Source: Alloprevotella sp. (GTDB lineage Bacteria; Bacteroidota; Bacteroidia; Bacteroidales; Bacteroidaceae). From it: a DNA stretch of 5,304 bases. Below the pieces are notes generated by a model. That model made no database searches. It saw only the letters and a program-made list of their open reading frames with translations, and was not told the DNA's origin. Shown here in pieces: positions 1 through 5,304 of this stretch. The translations under genes and the position numbers were made by a program. The stretch lies in contig JAFUXE010000078.1 of NCBI GenBank assembly GCA_017477205.1, forward strand, positions 1 through 5,304, read 5' to 3'. The stretch's first letter is position 1. Every line of letters begins with the position of its first letter.

Positions 1-389
1 GCTACAAGGGCGACATCTACCGCACCGTCAACCTGCAGGACCGCCTCCTCAGCGAATATTGCCAGACCGACAGCGACATGCTGAACGAGCAGCAGCGCAT
101 CGAAGGCGAGCTCCTTGAGTTCCGCCGCCACGTATGGGGTGCCGACAGCGTAGCCACAAAGGCTGAGGCCGGAGCCGCAACCGACTCCGTGCAGGCCTCC
201 GGCACCGACGAGGAGACGGCAGCACCCGCGAAGCCCCGCCGCTCGGTAGGCACGGCACGCCGTGGACGCACATCCTCCGCACCGCGCCAGAGCCAGAAGG
301 CCACGAAGCCCAAGAAGCAGAAAGTATCCACGCCCAAGAGCAGCGGAAAGTCTGGCGGCGGCCTCAGCGTACGCCGGCAGCGTCACTGA
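1..389 (+). CDS. C-terminal part of an unidentified protein with a long basic tail (5' end outside window)
   Basis: The reading frame is open from base 3 to a TGA at 387-389, giving 128 visible residues; the true start is upstream of the window. The first 45 or so residues are rich in Leu, Glu, Gln and Arg and look helical (for example LQDRLLSEY and EGELLEFRRHVWG). Residues 46-76 form an Ala/Thr/Glu/Asp-rich linker. Residues 77-128 form a low-complexity tail with 17 Lys/Arg and no Asp or Glu. An internal ATG at 78 is not a credible start, because the helical coding character runs through it without a break. I do not recognise the family. Basic disordered tails like this occur on nucleic-acid-binding proteins and on some cell-envelope enzymes such as class A penicillin-binding proteins, so function cannot be assigned from this fragment. 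The gene converges on the channel gene and ends just before a strong terminator. Confidence 0.75.
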   Translation, partial: YKGDIYRTVNLQDRLLSEYCQTDSDMLNEQQRIEGELLEFRRHVWGADSVATKAEAGAATDSVQASGTDEETAAPAKPRRSVGTARRGRTSSAPRQSQKATKPKKQKVSTPKSSGKSGGGLSVRRQRH

Positions 390-400
390 CGCTGCAGCGT
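378..400. repeat. Short inverted-repeat cluster across a stop codon
   Basis: Three copies of one hexamer in alternating orientation lie here: CAGCGT at 378-383, ACGCTG at 389-394 and CAGCGT at 395-400. The first two can form a 6-bp hairpin with a 5-base loop (CACTG) that contains the first two bases of the stop codon. The last two form a perfect 12-bp palindrome. There is no T-tract directly after it, so it is not a terminator by itself. It may be chance in G+C-rich DNA, or it may protect the mRNA 3' end. Confidence 0.4.
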
Positions 401-416
401 GAAGCGCAAAAATACA

Positions 417-456
417 GCGGGTGGGTTCCGAATCCTTGGAACCCACCCGCCTTTTT
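417..456. terminator. Bidirectional rho-independent terminator between convergent genes
   Basis: A perfect 13-bp stem is formed by GCGGGTGGGTTCC (417-429) and GGAACCCACCCGC (438-450), with an 8-base loop. On the plus strand the stem is followed by C and TTTTT (452-456), which suits termination of the gene ending at 389. On the minus strand the stem is followed within a few bases by TATTTTT (complement of 408-414), which suits termination of the channel gene ending at 503. One element can therefore serve both genes. Confidence 0.9.
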
Positions 457-471
457 CGTATTGGCACCGCG

Positions 472-493
472 CGCCCTGCCTTGCCGCAGGGCG
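472..493. other. Stem-loop just after the channel gene stop codon
   Basis: CGCCCTGC (472-479) and GCAGGGCG (486-493) form an 8-bp G+C-rich stem with a 6-base loop. It starts about 10 bases after the end of the minus-strand channel gene. No T-run follows on either strand, so it is probably not a terminator. It may stabilise the transcript 3' end or assist the stronger hairpin at 417-450. Confidence 0.4.
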
Positions 494-502
494 GCGTCGG
501 CA

Positions 503-3031
503 TCAGTCGGCATTGAGAATCTTGACTTCGCGCTGCGGGAAGGGAATCTCGATATGGTTGTCGCGCAGGGTGTTGTAGATGATTTCGCGCGCGTGGCTCT
601 TGTAGGCGGTTTTCTCGGTGACGAGAATCCACTGGATGACGAGGAGGTTCACGCTGTCAGCACCGAAGTCGTCAAAGAGGACGTCCACGCCCCGGTTGGG
701 GTCGATGATGTCGGCATCGTAGCGGTCCTTCGCCTGCAGCTTCATGAGCTCTTCCTTCAGGAGCGTGCGCACCTGGTCAACGTTGGTGCCATAGGCGACA
801 CCGATGGGAATCTTGATGAGCTCGTAGGAGTGGTTGCGCGTGAGGTTCTTGAAGTTCTTCGCGAAGAGCGTGGAGTTGAGGAAGGCCATCACGCAGTCGT
901 CGAGGGTGATGATTTGCGTGGACTGGTAGGTGATGCTCTCCACCTTGCCCTGCACGCCGTCACACTCGATGTAGTCACCGACGCGGAGGCGACCCGCCAT
1001 GAGCTGTATGCCGTAGAAGAAGTTGTTCAGGATGTCCTTCATGGCGAAACCGATACCCGTGGCGAGACCTGCGGTGACGATGCTGATGCCGCTCTTCGGA
1101 ATCTTCAGCAGGACGATGGAGATGATGATGTAGAGTCCCCAGGAGAGGATGCTGATGATGTTGTAGCCAAGCGTGAGGTTCACCTCGTTGGTGCGTACGC
1201 GACGCTCACCCGTCTTGTCGATGAAGGCCTCAAGGCGCAGGTGGCGGTAGAAGGCTTTCGTGGCGTAGGTGATGTAGCGGAACACGAAGTAGAGAGCCGC
1301 CACGACAACGAGCTTGAAGAGCGAGAGCTGTATGACGTCCGGCACGTCCAGGAAGGGCGTGATGAAGATGGTGATGACCGTCGCAGAGAGGTCGAAGACA
1401 TCGGCCGCGAGGTATATGCTGAGCAGCACGGAGTAGGCGGCGGCGATGGGCACGAGGGCGAGGCGGATGAGGTCGAACGCCCACGTCTGCGTGATGAAGC
1501 GTCCCTTCGGTGCCTCCTCCTCAATCTTCTCGCGGGAGTAGCCTTCGCGCAGCAGGCGGCGGTAGAGGCGGCCGCGCTCGTAGTAGCCCAGGAGGGTGAA
1601 GGCCAGCGTGATGGTCTCAATGGCTGTCAGCTGGAAGAGCCACCAGATGAAGGCTTCCACGGCCATGAGCGTGTAGCCCACCCACGCGCTGATGCAGGAG
1701 ACGAGCATCACGGCGAAGCTGATCCACGTATAGAACATGTCGCTGCGCGGCACGCCGCTGGAGTGCTTGCGGATGGCACGCCACTGCCAGTAGGTGAAGC
1801 CCAGGACGATGGGCGGGAACAGCAGGTTCACCAGCGTGTTCGGGATGAAGACGATGCGGAAGATGATGATGATGAGTCCCATCAGGACGATGGGCGTGTA
1901 GAGGCGGAAGCCGTTGCGTATCTGCTCGCTGTTCAGGCGCACCAGCAGGCTGACGAAGATGACCACCAGCAGCCAGGCGTATTCCACCAGCAGGTTCGAG
2001 GCCATGACGTAGAAGTTGTGCGTCAGGAACAGGCGCACAATCATGATGCTGATGGCAAAGATGAGCACGCCAAGGCAGATGTTCATCGGCACGCGGCGCT
2101 GCCGCATCTCCTCCGTCTGCAAGCGCTTCACGCGCCGCATGAGAATCGTGACGATGCTGATGCTCAGCACGATGGCCAGCACGAGGTAGAAGACCACAAA
2201 CAGGACGTAGCCCCACACCACGTTGCCGCGCCATTCGCTGTCCACGGACTGGTATTCCTGCGAGGAGCTGTACTTGTTGTAGATGTCGCGCATGGCGAAG
2301 TTCCAGTAGCGCGGCAGCGACATGAGCATCATGAAATAGTTCGTGCCGGAGTTGCTGAAGATGCTCTGCTGCACGTCCTGATAGCGTTTCTGTGCATAGG
2401 CGTGGAGGCCGGAGAGCTGGTTGTCCAGGAACTGGTAGCTGTCCTTGTCGCTGTCTATCTGGTTGTAGAAGCGCACGAAGTTGTTTCGCAGCGCCTTTGC
2501 ATAGAGCAGGCACTCCTCACGATCGGCCTGTCCCTGCTCGTCCAGCATGTAGCGTTGCAGGCTGTCGCTGCTGATGCCGATGGCGGCAGCACCCTCCTCG
2601 CCTTCCGGCATGACGGGCTGCACCAGCGAGGGCGGCAGCATCTCCAGGGCGGCGATGAGGCTGTCGTAGCGCTCCACCTCTGCGTGCATGCGCTGGGCAA
2701 TGCGGTCGTAGGGCAGGCGGTTGCGCTTGAAGTCCATGTACTGTTGCGTAGCCTCATGGCAGGCATAGGTGAGGTCGAAGACGTATTCGTCCTTCTGCGA
2801 ATAGAGCATCAGGCCTATCTGGCTGCTCTTCTGCATGATGTTCAGCATGCGCATGTGCTGCGCTTCGTTCATCATCTGGAAGCGCGCCATGTTCTGCTTC
2901 TGCTGCAAGTAGGCGGTTTTCAGTTCTACGCGAAGCACGGATAGCGACTGCGCGAGGTCGCGTTCGTTCAGGACGGCGCTGGCATGCAGTGCCATGAGAA
3001 CGAAGCAGGCAAGGGTAAGGATGCGTTTCAT
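503..3031 (-). CDS. Large MscS-family mechanosensitive ion channel
   Basis: This 842-residue inner-membrane channel should open under membrane tension and release solutes during hypo-osmotic shock. Residues 1-19 are a signal peptide (Lys-Arg start, hydrophobic core, ASA before the predicted cut). Residues 20-270 form a mostly helical, polar domain, predicted periplasmic. About 11 membrane helices follow, near 271-297, 316-336, 345-366, 377-396, 399-417, 431-452, 456-482, 519-542, 567-588, 620-643 and 645-679. Basic loops at 298-314, 483-518 and 589-617 fit the positive-inside rule and place the C terminus in the cytoplasm. The last helix is the MscS pore helix (AGLATGIGFAMKDILNN, 654-670). 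The beta domain follows (RVGDYIECDGVQGKVESI, 683-700), then a C-terminal alpha/beta region to 842. Size and extra helices resemble MscK, MscM or YbiO rather than the 286-residue MscS; the N-terminal domain does not obviously match theirs. The ATG at 3031 is supported by the signal peptide and an A-rich leader. It is a single gene with terminators downstream. Confidence 0.95.
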   Translation of the reverse strand: MKRILTLACFVLMALHASAVLNERDLAQSLSVLRVELKTAYLQQKQNMARFQMMNEAQHMRMLNIMQKSSQIGLMLYSQKDEYVFDLTYACHEATQQYMDFKRNRLPYDRIAQRMHAEVERYDSLIAALEMLPPSLVQPVMPEGEEGAAAIGISSDSLQRYMLDEQGQADREECLLYAKALRNNFVRFYNQIDSDKDSYQFLDNQLSGLHAYAQKRYQDVQQSIFSNSGTNYFMMLMSLPRYWNFAMRDIYNKYSSSQEYQSVDSEWRGNVVWGYVLFVVFYLVLAIVLSISIVTILMRRVKRLQTEEMRQRRVPMNICLGVLIFAISIMIVRLFLTHNFYVMASNLLVEYAWLLVVIFVSLLVRLNSEQIRNGFRLYTPIVLMGLIIIIFRIVFIPNTLVNLLFPPIVLGFTYWQWRAIRKHSSGVPRSDMFYTWISFAVMLVSCISAWVGYTLMAVEAFIWWLFQLTAIETITLAFTLLGYYERGRLYRRLLREGYSREKIEEEAPKGRFITQTWAFDLIRLALVPIAAAYSVLLSIYLAADVFDLSATVITIFITPFLDVPDVIQLSLFKLVVVAALYFVFRYITYATKAFYRHLRLEAFIDKTGERRVRTNEVNLTLGYNIISILSWGLYIIISIVLLKIPKSGISIVTAGLATGIGFAMKDILNNFFYGIQLMAGRLRVGDYIECDGVQGKVESITYQSTQIITLDDCVMAFLNSTLFAKNFKNLTRNHSYELIKIPIGVAYGTNVDQVRTLLKEELMKLQAKDRYDADIIDPNRGVDVLFDDFGADSVNLLVIQWILVTEKTAYKSHAREIIYNTLRDNHIEIPFPQREVKILNAD

Positions 3032-3072
3032 TATTTTTGGTTATTTGCTTTTATCTTGTTGCAAAGGCGGCG

Positions 3073-3105
3073 CAAATGTAGCGAAAAAGGGACAGAAACG
3101 CAAAA
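3073..3105 (-). promoter_or_regulatory. Bacteroidota-type promoter for the channel gene
   Basis: Read on the minus strand, this holds TTTTG (3101-3105), a 20-base spacer, and TACATTTG (3073-3080). The second box matches the Bacteroidota -7 consensus TAnnTTTG at every fixed position, and the TTTG-type -33 box is at the expected distance. Transcription should begin roughly 5-10 bases after the -7 box, leaving a leader of about 30-40 bases. The leader just before the ATG is AT-rich (for example AACCAAAAATA), with no Shine-Dalgarno sequence, as is usual in this phylum. Confidence 0.8.
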
Positions 3106-3209
3106 CCTCCGCAGCACATCGGAAAAATATCCGCAGGGGAATGATGGCATTGACGTATTTTTTCAATAACTTCGCCGCCCGGAAGCAAACCAACACATCA
3201 ATAGCCAAC

Positions 3210-3656
3210 ATGGAAACAAACACGGAGAATAAAGCACCTCGCACAGAGAAGAAGCCCGCGAAGGTGCGCACGGAAAAGCAGCAGAACCTCATCGCCCTGC
3301 GCAACTGGGTGCTGTCCCTGCTGGGCATTGCCATCGTGGTGGGCATCGCATGGGTGCTGCTCGCCTCCGACGGTACCACCGAACCCGTAGAGGTGCGCCC
3401 CTACGACATGGCGGACTCCACCGATGCCGACGTGGAGGCCACCGTTGACTGGATTGGTGTCTCCAGCGGTACGCCGCAGGCCGACACGGCAGAGCCCGAA
3501 CGTCCTGCCGAAACCGCCGCCCCGAAGCAGGAGGAGACGGAGGAGGCTACCGAGGGTGAGGGCGACGAGGTCTCCGTCGAGACCATCACGCCGGCTCCCG
3601 CTCCCGCCACGCCCGCTGCGCCTGCAGCTCCCGCCTCCACCGAGGACGCCAACTGA
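3210..3656 (+). CDS. Small single-pass membrane protein with acidic Ala/Pro-rich tail, family unknown
   Basis: The protein has 148 residues. Residues 1-32 are polar and net basic (8 Lys/Arg, 4 Glu). Residues 33-52 form one clear membrane helix (WVLSLLGIAIVVGIAWVLLA). Residues 53-148 are probably disordered and very acidic, with 24 Asp/Glu against 3 Lys/Arg, and include a Pro/Ala run at 128-141 (PAPAPATPAAPAAP). The positive-inside rule predicts a cytoplasmic N terminus and a periplasmic tail, with the helix acting as an uncleaved anchor. The plan recalls the anchor and linker of TonB-like proteins, but no folded C-terminal domain is present. I chose ATG 3210 because the hydrophilic basic N terminus begins there after an A-rich leader. 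In-frame ATGs at 3141 and 3144 would add 22-23 residues of less natural sequence, and the frame also runs back to 2994 inside the channel gene. No clear promoter is visible on this strand: TAACTTCG (3167-3174) is one mismatch from the -7 consensus but lacks a well-spaced -33 box. Function unknown. Confidence 0.75.
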   Translation: METNTENKAPRTEKKPAKVRTEKQQNLIALRNWVLSLLGIAIVVGIAWVLLASDGTTEPVEVRPYDMADSTDADVEATVDWIGVSSGTPQADTAEPERPAETAAPKQEETEEATEGEGDEVSVETITPAPAPATPAAPAAPASTEDAN

Positions 3657-3725
3657 CGAGAGTACCGCCACCCGCGCGTTTCCCTGCCGGGCACGTGTCC
3701 GCCTCGCGCGTGCGTGTATATATAA

Positions 3726-3766
3726 ATAAGGAGTCCCTCCGATTGGAGGGGCTCCTTATGGTTTTT
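3726..3766. terminator. Terminator hairpin between convergent genes
   Basis: A 15-bp stem is formed by ATAAGGAGTCCCTCC (3726-3740) and GGAGGGGCTCCTTAT (3745-3759), with a 4-base GATT loop. The only irregular pair is T3734 with G3751, a G-U wobble in plus-strand RNA and an A-C mismatch in minus-strand RNA. GG and TTTTT (3762-3766) follow on the plus strand, which ends the small membrane-protein transcript. On the minus strand the stem runs into TTATATATA (complement of 3717-3725), a weaker U-rich tail, so it probably also ends the fumarase transcript, perhaps less efficiently. Confidence 0.88.
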
Positions 3767-3771
3767 ATTCT

Positions 3772-5304
3772 TTACAGTCCGAGGCCTTTGAAGAAATCGT
3801 TGCCCTTGTCGTCCACGAGGATGAAGGCGGGGAAGTCCTCGACTTCAATCTTCCAGACGGCTTCCATGCCGAGCTCGGGATATTCCACGCACTCGATGCT
3901 CTTGATGCTCTGATAGGAGAGCACGGCTGCGGGGCCGCCGATGCTGCCGAGGTAGAAGCCGCCGTACTTCTTGCAGGCGTCCGTCACCTGCTGCGTGCGG
4001 TTGCCCTTGGCAATCATGAGCAGCGAGCCGCCTTTCGACTGGAAGAGGTCCACGTAGGGATCCATGCGGTTGGCCGTCGTGGGACCCATCGAGCCGCAGG
4101 GCATGCCTGCGGGCGTCTTGGCCGGTCCGGCGTAGAGCACGGGGTGGTCTTTCAGGTACTGCGGGATGTCCTCGCCGCGGTCCAGGCGTTCCTTGATCTT
4201 GGCGTGGGCGATGTCGCGCGCCACGATGATGGTGCCGTTCAGGGAGAGGCGCGTGGAGACGGGATACTGCGTCAGCTGTGCCAGCACCTCCTTCATCGGG
4301 CGGTTCAGGTCCACGCGGACGCCGCCGCCTTCGCCTGCCTCGCGCATGCTTTCGGGAATGAGCTCCGTGGGACGGTCGTCGAGCTTTTCAATCCAGATGC
4401 CGTCCTTGTTGATTTTGCACTTGATGTTGCGGTCAGCGGAGCAGCTGACGCCCAGGCCTACGGGACATGATGCGCCGTGGCGCGGCAGGCGGACGACGCG
4501 GATGTCGTGGGCGAAGTACTTGCCGCCGAACTGTGCGCCCAGGCCAATCTTGCAGGCCTCTTCGTAGAGGCGCTCCTCCAGTGCCACGTCGCGGAAGGCG
4601 CGGCCCGTCTCGTCGCCCGTCGTGGGCAGGGAGTCGTAGTACTTCGTGGAGGCGAGCTTCACGGTGAGGAGGTTCTTCTCCGCCGATGTGCCGCCGATGA
4701 CGAAGGCGATGTGGTAGGGCGGGCAGGCCGCCGTGCCGAGGCTCTTCATCTTCGAGACGAGGAAGGGCACCAGCGTCTGCGGGTTCAGGATGGCCTTCGT
4801 CTCCTGGTAGAGGTACGTCTTGTTGGCGGAGCCGCCGCCCTTGATGACGCAGAGGAACTTGTACTCCATGCCTTCGGTGGCCTCGATGTCAATCTGTGCG
4901 GGCAGGTTGCAGCGCGTGTTCACCTCGTCGTACATGTTGAGCGGGGCGTTCTGCGAATAGCGCAGGTTCTCCTCCGTGTAGGTCTCATAGACGCCGCGCG
5001 AGATGGCTTCCTCGTCGCAGTGGTAGCCCTTGTCGTCGGGCGCGGTCCACACCTGCTGTCCCTTCTCGCCGTGGATGATGGCCGTACCCGTGTCCTGGCA
5101 GAAGGGGAGCTGTCCCTTCGCGGCCACCTCCGCGTTGCGCAGGAAGGTGAGGGCTACGTACTTGTCGTTCTCCGAAGCTTCGGGGTCGGAGAGAATCTTC
5201 GCCACCTGCTCGTTGTGGGCGCGGCGCAGGAGGAAGGCCACGTCGCGGAAGGCCTGTCGCGTCATCTTCTTCAGACCCTCGCGCTCCACCTTCAGGATGG
5301 GGTG
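3772..5304 (-). CDS. fumA: Class I (iron-sulfur) fumarate hydratase, N terminus outside window
   Basis: This enzyme interconverts malate and fumarate in the cytoplasm with an oxygen-sensitive [4Fe-4S] cluster. In anaerobic Bacteroidales it usually works toward fumarate, feeding fumarate reductase and succinate formation. Visible are 510 residues, numbered from the first codon at the right edge ([13 protein letters not shown]). Against the 548-residue E. coli FumA, about 36-40 residues are missing upstream. The GTG at 5289 is internal, since homology (ILKV) continues past it. Cluster cysteines are C69 ([10 protein letters not shown]), C194 (GTAACPPYH) and C288 ([10 protein letters not shown]). 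Active-site positions known from the Leishmania major enzyme are all present: D71, R115, G158, H276, R363, T409, R413 and K433. The KGGGSANKT motif is at 155-163, and [16 protein letters not shown] marks the C-terminal domain. A segment near residues 88-104 is about 6 residues longer than in FumA. TAA at 3772 ends the gene after FKGLGL. FumA and FumB cannot be told apart here, so the symbol denotes the family. The promoter is outside the window. Confidence 0.97.
   Translation of the reverse strand, partial: HPILKVEREGLKKMTRQAFRDVAFLLRRAHNEQVAKILSDPEASENDKYVALTFLRNAEVAAKGQLPFCQDTGTAIIHGEKGQQVWTAPDDKGYHCDEEAISRGVYETYTEENLRYSQNAPLNMYDEVNTRCNLPAQIDIEATEGMEYKFLCVIKGGGSANKTYLYQETKAILNPQTLVPFLVSKMKSLGTAACPPYHIAFVIGGTSAEKNLLTVKLASTKYYDSLPTTGDETGRAFRDVALEERLYEEACKIGLGAQFGGKYFAHDIRVVRLPRHGASCPVGLGVSCSADRNIKCKINKDGIWIEKLDDRPTELIPESMREAGEGGGVRVDLNRPMKEVLAQLTQYPVSTRLSLNGTIIVARDIAHAKIKERLDRGEDIPQYLKDHPVLYAGPAKTPAGMPCGSMGPTTANRMDPYVDLFQSKGGSLLMIAKGNRTQQVTDACKKYGGFYLGSIGGPAAVLSYQSIKSIECVEYPELGMEAVWKIEVEDFPAFILVDDKGNDFFKGLGL

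Noticed and set aside
1617..2513. A 298-codon minus-strand frame and other shorter frames inside the channel gene.
   Set aside because: They are out-of-frame shadows rich in Arg, His, Ala and Pro, typical of shifted reading of G+C-rich coding DNA.
461..2944. An 827-codon open frame on the plus strand, fully antisense to the channel gene.
   Set aside because: Its codons lie exactly opposite those of the channel gene, so it stays open simply because the channel gene avoids TTA, CTA and TCA codons over this span. Its translation is a Glu/Asp/His/Val-rich low-complexity string with no recognisable domain, whereas the minus-strand product has a signal peptide, membrane helices and MscS motifs.
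3150..3174. Possible plus-strand promoter for the small membrane protein (TTG at 3150-3152, TAACTTCG at 3167-3174).
   Set aside because: The -7 box has one mismatch and the gap to the TTG is only 14 bases, against about 19-21 expected, so it is too weak to list.
2994..3209. Upstream extension of the small membrane protein to an ATG at 2994, or to the ATG pair at 3141/3144.
   Set aside because: The longest version overlaps the 5' end of the divergent channel gene and its promoter. The ATGs at 3141 and 3144 follow GGGGA with almost no spacing. The sequence at 3210 gives a more natural hydrophilic N terminus after an A-rich leader. The 3141/3144 start is not fully excluded.
3198..3694. Minus-strand frames opposite the small membrane protein (157 and 97 codons), and a plus-strand frame at 3424-3729.
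   Set aside because: Their Gly/Arg-, Ser/Ala- or Pro/Arg-rich translations look like shadows of the Ala/Pro/Glu-rich gene, and they have no leader or domain support.
3688..3701. Near-palindrome CGGGCACGTGTCCG downstream of the small membrane-protein gene.
   Set aside because: It has no loop, includes a mismatch and sits before the real terminator. Such short symmetry is expected by chance in G+C-rich DNA.
4144..4667. Plus-strand frames of 66-133 codons opposite fumarase.
   Set aside because: They are antisense to a strongly conserved enzyme gene and show no coding features of their own.
5287..5289. GTG as the start codon of fumarase.
   Set aside because: The frame continues to the window edge with HPILK, which matches the conserved family sequence before this point. 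The gene is cut by the window rather than starting here.

Overview
The window looks like a stretch of chromosome from a fairly G+C-rich member of the Bacteroidales; a Prevotellaceae-like organism is plausible but not provable from 5.3 kb. Three things support this. The promoter upstream of the channel gene matches the Bacteroidota consensus (TTTTG, 20 bases, TACATTTG). Start codons follow A-rich leaders without Shine-Dalgarno sequences. The protein families, an oxygen-sensitive class I fumarase and a large MscS-type channel, are ordinary in anaerobic Bacteroidales.

Layout from left to right: (1) bases 1-389, plus strand, the C-terminal 128 residues of an unidentified protein ending in a strongly basic tail. 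(2) Bases 390-502, a convergent junction with a perfect 13-bp hairpin that can terminate transcription in both directions. (3) Bases 503-3031, minus strand, an intact 842-residue MscS-family mechanosensitive channel with a signal peptide, a periplasmic N-terminal domain and about 11 membrane helices. (4) Bases 3032-3209, a divergent intergenic region holding the channel promoter. (5) Bases 3210-3656, plus strand, a 148-residue single-pass membrane protein with an acidic, Ala/Pro-rich tail and no family I recognise. (6) Bases 3657-3771, a second convergent junction with a 15-bp terminator hairpin. (7) Bases 3772-5304, minus strand, a class I [4Fe-4S] fumarate hydratase whose first roughly 36-40 residues lie beyond the right edge.

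The genes alternate in direction, so each is probably its own transcription unit; no multi-gene operon is visible. Fumarase belongs to central metabolism (malate/fumarate interconversion, probably feeding fumarate reduction to succinate). The channel belongs to the osmotic-shock response. The small acidic membrane protein is divergent from the channel and may share its regulatory region, but nothing proves a functional link. I see no mobile elements, CRISPR arrays, rRNA or tRNA genes, and no convincing undescribed multi-gene system. The least explained items are the small membrane protein and the basic-tailed fragment.
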